The notes under the pieces: generated by a model
What the model saw: only the letters and a program-made list of their open reading frames with translations
Database searches by the model: none
What the model was told of the DNA's origin: nothing
Program-made: the position numbers and the translations under genes
Assembly: GCA_026710905.1 (NCBI GenBank)
Contig: JAPOQD010000093.1
Coordinates: forward strand, 1 to 53,834
DNA from: Halieaceae bacterium
GTDB lineage: Bacteria; Pseudomonadota; Gammaproteobacteria; Pseudomonadales; Halieaceae
Direction: 5' to 3'
DNA length: 53,834 bases
Shown: positions 49,869 to 53,834 of the stretch, piece after piece
Position numbering within the stretch: position 1 is the stretch's first letter
Layout of the letters: each line of letters opens with the position of its first letter

Positions 49869-50579
49869 ATGAGTCAGCGACTTACCCAAAATGTCCATGT
49901 GACCGCACGTGCAAGCAGCGTTGCGTTCGCGGTGGCAATTCTCGTGTGGCCTGCATTCGCCTTGGGCTGGATTCCTGGCGGTCTGCCTGCAACCGTGATT
50001 ACGTCGGGGTTCTGCTTTCTCGCCTCGTATCTCTGCTATCGCGTTCTCCGAGTAAGGCACGATGCAGACCAAATCGCTCAGCTTAGAGCGATGCAGGAGC
50101 GGGACGGCCTATCTGACGAGGAACTGCTGAGCCACGTTGCCCGCCACCACCCAAACTTAGATCGGTTTGCCAAAACCTTGTCGGCCAGCGCTGACGCGGG
50201 GAAGCTCGAGGAGCAGCCGGATGAGCTGGTGACTCTGTTCCCATGGATAGCGTGGTCAGAGACGGACACTGCGGAAACGCGGCAGAAGGTCGTGACCGTT
50301 TTCGACAAAGAGCCATCAGCACTCGACAGCAATGAAGCGGGGCTCCTATTGGGGATGCTGGAGGCCGGGCGTGAAGATAAGCGTGGCATGTTCATGATCG
50401 TGGCGAAGCCAATCGCGAAACTCCTTGAGCAGACTGGCATCGTGTCGATGGATCCAGCCCAACGCGATGCTTACGGTCGACAGCGACTTCCTGATATAGC
50501 CCGGGAGATCGGATTGGCTGAGGAAGTGATCAATGAGTTGGGTTGGGGTTGGTCGAAACGTCACTGGGAGCGTGGATAA
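49869..50579 (+). CDS. Hypothetical membrane-anchored protein
   Basis: A 236-aa protein with two N-terminal hydrophobic segments (about 14-35 and 38-58) and a soluble helical domain with GLSDEELLSHVARHHPNLDRF and LDSNEAGLLLGMLEAGREDK. No family is recognised. It stands alone upstream of the Sel1 gene. Confidence 0.55.
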   Translation: MSQRLTQNVHVTARASSVAFAVAILVWPAFALGWIPGGLPATVITSGFCFLASYLCYRVLRVRHDADQIAQLRAMQERDGLSDEELLSHVARHHPNLDRFAKTLSASADAGKLEEQPDELVTLFPWIAWSETDTAETRQKVVTVFDKEPSALDSNEAGLLLGMLEAGREDKRGMFMIVAKPIAKLLEQTGIVSMDPAQRDAYGRQRLPDIAREIGLAEEVINELGWGWSKRHWERG

Positions 50580-50633
50580 GGGACGGCCAGCGAACATCGG
50601 GAGGGCAAGCGGCAAACTGGACACCCATTTCTA

Positions 50634-50690
50634 TTGGCGGCGCCAATTATTTTTCTTGAAATGATGGGTGTGCCTTTTGTTCTTTTCCCT
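50634..50690. repeat. REP-like family B copy, most complete
   Basis: ATTGGCGGCGCCAATTATTT then CTTGAAATGATGGGTGTGCC. A preceding GGACACCCATTTC (50620-50632) is partly inverse to AAATGATGGGTGTGCC, so this copy forms a hairpin. Confidence 0.78.
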
Positions 50691-50806
50691 TTTATTCTTT
50701 TATTTTCCCGGCTAATTCATCAGGATAAAGGTCACTGGGCGGAATAACACTTAACAAGTATCCTCTCAATTATTCGAACTTCAAGATTCGAGATAGGGAA
50801 CCCTAC

Positions 50807-52513
50807 ATGGAGACCAAAATTCATACTCCTAAAGAGCTCTTCAGGACCCTCAGCATAGACTGGTTGCTCTGGGCCATGATCGCCGGGGGGCTTGGCTTAG
50901 TCCGTCAGGCTGTTGCCCTTCTACGATTGAGGTCGGAGTTCGGCATACGTCCAGAATCCATTGGTGAGGGGTTAATCATGGTTGCTGGCTTTGTCTGGCG
51001 CTTTGCTGTTTGGGCCGCTGGGGGTATAGGTCTGTGGTTTCTGTTCGCCTCAGGACGTCAGTTCGATGCCTACTGGGGAGTTTGTGAAGACAATCAGCAA
51101 GTCGTGTCCTGGTATCACAAGGCGGCTGAACAGGGCGATGTCAGTGCACAGTACACGTTGGGCTTCATGTACGCCAACGGCTTGGGAATCCATGAGGACG
51201 ACAAGCAATCCGCGACTTGGTACCGCAAGGCCGCCGAGCAGGGCCATGCCGACGCACAACTCAGGCTGGGGGATATGTACCTTTATGGCAGAGGCGTTCC
51301 CGAGGACGAGGCGCAAGCTCTGATCTGGTACCGCAAGGCAGCTGAGCAAGGCCATATGGCCCGGTACCTCAAGGCGGTTGAGCTGGACGATGCCGCCGAT
51401 GCACAGTTTATGTGGGATGTGATGTACGCCAACGGGGAAGATGCTCCAGAAGATGTCGAGCAAGCTATGGCTTGGTTCCTCAACGCAGCTGAGCAGGGTG
51501 ACACCGAAGCCCAGACCAGGCTGGGAGACATGTACGCCTTCAGAAGCTCTCCCGAGGATAAAGCGCAAGCCGTGGCCTGGTACCTCAAGGCAGCTGAGCA
51601 GGGTGACGCCGATGCTCAGATCAGGCTGGGAGGTATGTATCACTTCGGCTTGGGTGTCGCCAAGGACGGCGCGCTGGCCGCGATCTGGTATCTCAAGGCG
51701 GCTGAACAAGGCGATGCCCGGGCACAGTTCAACTTGGGACGCATGTACGACAACGGCTTGGGTGTTCCCGAGGACGGTGCGCTAGCCGCAACTTGGTACC
51801 TCAAGGCGGCTGAGCAGGGTGACACCGATGCTCAGGTCAGGTTGGGAGATATGTACGTCATCGGCGAAGGTGTTCCTGAGGACGAAGCGCAGGCTGTGGC
51901 CTGGTTCCTCAAGGCGGCTGAGCAGGGTGACGTCGGCGCACAGCTCAGACTGGGTGACATCTACGCCTTCGTCGGCAAAAGCATGCCCAAGGACGAAGTG
52001 CAAGCTGTGAGCTGGTACCTCAAGGCGGCTGAGCAGGGTGACGCCGACGCACAGTTCAACTTGGGACTTATGTACGACAAAGGCTTGGGTGTCCCCGAGG
52101 ACAGCGCGCTAGCCGCGACCTGGTATTTCAAGGCGGCTGAGCAGGGCGACGCCGATTCACAGTTCAACTTAGGACTCATGTACGCCAAGGGCAGGGGTGT
52201 TCCCAAGGACGAAGCGCAAGCCGTGAACTGGTACCGCAAGGCGGCTGATCAGGACCACGCCGGTGCACAGTTCAACTTGGGCATCATGTACAAAAATGGC
52301 AGGGGCGTTCCCAAGGACGATGTTGGAGCCTACGGCTGGTTTAATTTAGCCGCTGCACAGTACCCGGAAGACGCAGGGAAAGCCCTTAAAAGACTCAGAC
52401 GGTCCATGGACTCCTCCCAGATTGCCCAGGCACAGCGGTTCAGCTTGGAACTCCTGGCGCAGATTGATGCTGGTCCCTTAATATTGTCCCCATGGACGAC
52501 ATGCAATCCCTGA
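50807..52513 (+). CDS. Membrane-anchored Sel1-repeat protein
   Basis: A 568-aa protein. The N-terminal 85 residues contain two likely membrane segments (about 18-37 and 58-85). Then about 11-12 Sel1-like repeats of 36 residues follow (pattern WYLKAAEQGDADAQ, then LG-MY-GLGVPED), one of them irregular near residue 185, and a C-terminal cap with AYGWFNLAAAQYPEDA. Sel1 repeats form alpha-solenoids that bind proteins; in bacteria they often act in signalling, secretion or envelope stress. The repeats are almost identical at DNA level, so copy number may vary by recombination. Confidence 0.85.
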   Translation: METKIHTPKELFRTLSIDWLLWAMIAGGLGLVRQAVALLRLRSEFGIRPESIGEGLIMVAGFVWRFAVWAAGGIGLWFLFASGRQFDAYWGVCEDNQQVVSWYHKAAEQGDVSAQYTLGFMYANGLGIHEDDKQSATWYRKAAEQGHADAQLRLGDMYLYGRGVPEDEAQALIWYRKAAEQGHMARYLKAVELDDAADAQFMWDVMYANGEDAPEDVEQAMAWFLNAAEQGDTEAQTRLGDMYAFRSSPEDKAQAVAWYLKAAEQGDADAQIRLGGMYHFGLGVAKDGALAAIWYLKAAEQGDARAQFNLGRMYDNGLGVPEDGALAATWYLKAAEQGDTDAQVRLGDMYVIGEGVPEDEAQAVAWFLKAAEQGDVGAQLRLGDIYAFVGKSMPKDEVQAVSWYLKAAEQGDADAQFNLGLMYDKGLGVPEDSALAATWYFKAAEQGDADSQFNLGLMYAKGRGVPKDEAQAVNWYRKAADQDHAGAQFNLGIMYKNGRGVPKDDVGAYGWFNLAAAQYPEDAGKALKRLRRSMDSSQIAQAQRFSLELLAQIDAGPLILSPWTTCNP

Positions 52514-52686
52514 CCTGGTACAGCAAAGCGGCCAAGCAGGGCAACCCCAGGGCACTGTTCACTCTCTGGGCCTTGTACTACAGGGGCGAGGGTGTTCCCA
52601 AGTACTACGCGCAAGCCGTAGCCTGGTACCGCAAGGCGGCAGAGCATGGACATGTGTGTAGTGCAGTAGTAGGCCCCTTGGCTTAA
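52492..52686 (+). pseudogene. Sel1-repeat remnant
   Basis: In a different frame from the preceding gene, MDDMQSLTWYSKAAKQGNPR and GVPKYYAQAVAWYRKAAEHG give one and a half more Sel1 repeats, then the frame stops at 52684-52686. It overlaps the end of the first Sel1 gene by 22 bases. Probably the residue of a recombination between Sel1 genes; it might still be translated as a 64-aa peptide. Confidence 0.5.
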
Positions 52687-52715
52687 CCAAACAAAAAACT
52701 TCACTTGGAGTTTCT

Positions 52716-53834
52716 GTGGAGATTTCAACAATTGTTCTTGTCGGCATTGTATCCATCATCGCAATAGTTGGCGGATACGCGATCCTGATTCGTCGTTGGG
52801 GCGCGACGGCGCTTCACCTAGCTGCTGCGAATGACCAAATCGAGACAGTGATTTCACTATTGAGGGACGGTTCGAATACCAATAAACAGGATAGATGGGG
52901 CAGAACCCCTCTCTATCAGGCGATTATTGCTGGGAGCTCTGATCTAGTTGATCTTCTACTTAATTTCGGGGCTGACCCAAACATTACGGATCACAACGGC
53001 GAGGCTTCACTTCACCATGTCAGTTCCCGTCGTGCGCAAAATGGCACAAAAGAGGTGATCTCCAGTTTGTTCAAACACGGCGCGAATCCTTACATACGCA
53101 ACAGGAACGGAGAAACTCCGCACGACAGATCGATGCGACTCAATCTGGTGCAATTAGCGAATGTCCTCGTACAAGAGTCAAAGATTGCAGACTCTCCAGA
53201 GGAAACCGACATTGAAATTCAGGGCGTTCACATGGACGGTGAGCAGGTCGTGAGTCCGTACCGCAAGGCGGCCGAGCAGGGTCACGCCGCTGCACAATTC
53301 CAACTGGGTAACATGTACGCTAACGGCGAAGGCGTCCCCAAGGACGATGTGCAAGCTGTGGCCTGGTACCTCAAGGCAGCAGAGCAGGGCCATGCCGATG
53401 CACAGTCCAGCCTCGAAGGCAGGTATGCTAATTTCGTACATTCGGATGCCAAGGACGACGCGCAAGCCGTGGCTTGGTTCCATCTGGCGGCAGAGCAGGG
53501 CGACATCGGAGCACAGCACACTCTGGGAGCTTTGTACGGCAATGGCTTTGGCGTTCCCCAAGACGATGCACAAGCAGTGAGTTGGTACCGCAAAGCGGCT
53601 GAACAGGACCTCGCCCGCGCACAGTTCAACTTGGGACTCATGCATGCTAACGGCGAAGGTGTTCCCAAGGATGAAGCGCAAGCTGTAATCTGGTACCGCA
53701 AAGCGGCTGAACAGGACCTCGCCCGTGCTCAGTTCCGCTTGGGCATCATGTACGCAAATGGCAGAGGCGTTCCCAAGGACGAGGCGCAAGCTGTGACCTG
53801 GTACCGCAAGGCGGCTGAACAGGACCTCGTCGGT
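52716..53834 (+). CDS. Ankyrin-repeat plus Sel1-repeat fusion protein, 3' end outside the window
   Basis: From a GTG at 52716 (GGAG about six bases upstream) the frame runs open to the window end, 373 codons. The first 22 residues form a membrane anchor (TIVLVGIVSIIAIVGGYAIL). Next come three to four ankyrin repeats: ALHLAAANDQIETVISLLRDG, GRTPLYQAIIAGSSDLVDLL and NGETPHDRSMR. From about residue 180 at least five Sel1 repeats follow (PYRKAAEQGHAAAQFQLGNM and so on). This combination of two solenoid folds in one protein is unusual. It shares near-identical Sel1 DNA with the gene at 50807. Confidence 0.82.
   Translation, partial: MEISTIVLVGIVSIIAIVGGYAILIRRWGATALHLAAANDQIETVISLLRDGSNTNKQDRWGRTPLYQAIIAGSSDLVDLLLNFGADPNITDHNGEASLHHVSSRRAQNGTKEVISSLFKHGANPYIRNRNGETPHDRSMRLNLVQLANVLVQESKIADSPEETDIEIQGVHMDGEQVVSPYRKAAEQGHAAAQFQLGNMYANGEGVPKDDVQAVAWYLKAAEQGHADAQSSLEGRYANFVHSDAKDDAQAVAWFHLAAEQGDIGAQHTLGALYGNGFGVPQDDAQAVSWYRKAAEQDLARAQFNLGLMHANGEGVPKDEAQAVIWYRKAAEQDLARAQFRLGIMYANGRGVPKDEAQAVTWYRKAAEQDLVG

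Noticed and set aside
1-53834. CRISPR arrays
   Set aside because: Repeats found are dispersed, palindromic or protein-coding (Sel1); none has regular repeat-spacer spacing.

Overview
The window looks like chromosomal DNA of an uncultured or lightly studied, probably aquatic, Gammaproteobacterium. The grounds are circumstantial: GC-rich coding sequence over most of the first 34 kb, two TonB-dependent outer-membrane receptors, an E2 core carrying the Asn variant of the DHRV(D/N)G motif that I associate with Pseudomonas/Azotobacter AceF, and dense REP-like repeats. No rRNA, tRNA or CRISPR array was seen.

Region 1 (1-29.6 kb) is a catabolic block. Reading left to right it holds a broken DUF222/HNH gene, an amidohydrolase-2 plus a secreted protein, a DUF1761 membrane protein and an NAD-dependent epimerase. 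Next is a minus-strand group with E1 alpha, E1 beta, a free-standing lipoyl domain, a bare AceF-type E2 core and two coupled acyl-CoA dehydrogenase subunits. A third acyl-CoA dehydrogenase is divergent from a plus-strand run of three crotonases, a thiolase and a luciferase-like monooxygenase. Further genes are an EthD-like protein, two SnoaL/NTF2-fold proteins, a 1005-aa TonB receptor, a di-histidine-box hydroxylase, a tandem-domain MarR regulator with a perfect 16-bp palindrome in its divergent promoter, a 3-hydroxyisobutyrate-type dehydrogenase, an aldehyde dehydrogenase, two SDRs and a second TonB receptor. Together these read as uptake, oxygenation, oxidation and beta-oxidation-like breakdown of a hydrophobic, probably alicyclic or branched substrate of the terpenoid/steroid kind. 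The substrate is inferred, not shown.

Region 2 (29.7-35.1 kb) has an AbrB/PIN toxin-antitoxin pair, a decayed PhoD-like gene, a DUF4143 ATPase, and a four-gene operon of EF-hand protein, ECF sigma factor, probable anti-sigma factor and Spy/CnrX-like periplasmic metal-binding protein.

Region 3 (35.1-50.7 kb) is an accessory region. It contains VapBC, HicBA, a HigBA pair whose toxin is frameshifted, an orphan HicB, a DUF4160/DUF2442 pair whose first gene has an amber stop, a secreted thermonuclease, an EVE-like/PD-(D/E)XK nuclease, an HNH nuclease, a PD-(D/E)XK_4 nuclease and several unknown genes. Between them lie three REP-like repeat families and two families of short non-coding transposons (MITEs). 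The four MITE copies have GTAAC-starting inverted ends and 8-bp target duplications, which fits mobilisation by an IS66-type transposase.

Region 4 (50.8 kb to the end) carries a membrane-anchored Sel1-repeat protein, a Sel1 remnant and the start of an ankyrin-Sel1 fusion protein that runs off the window.
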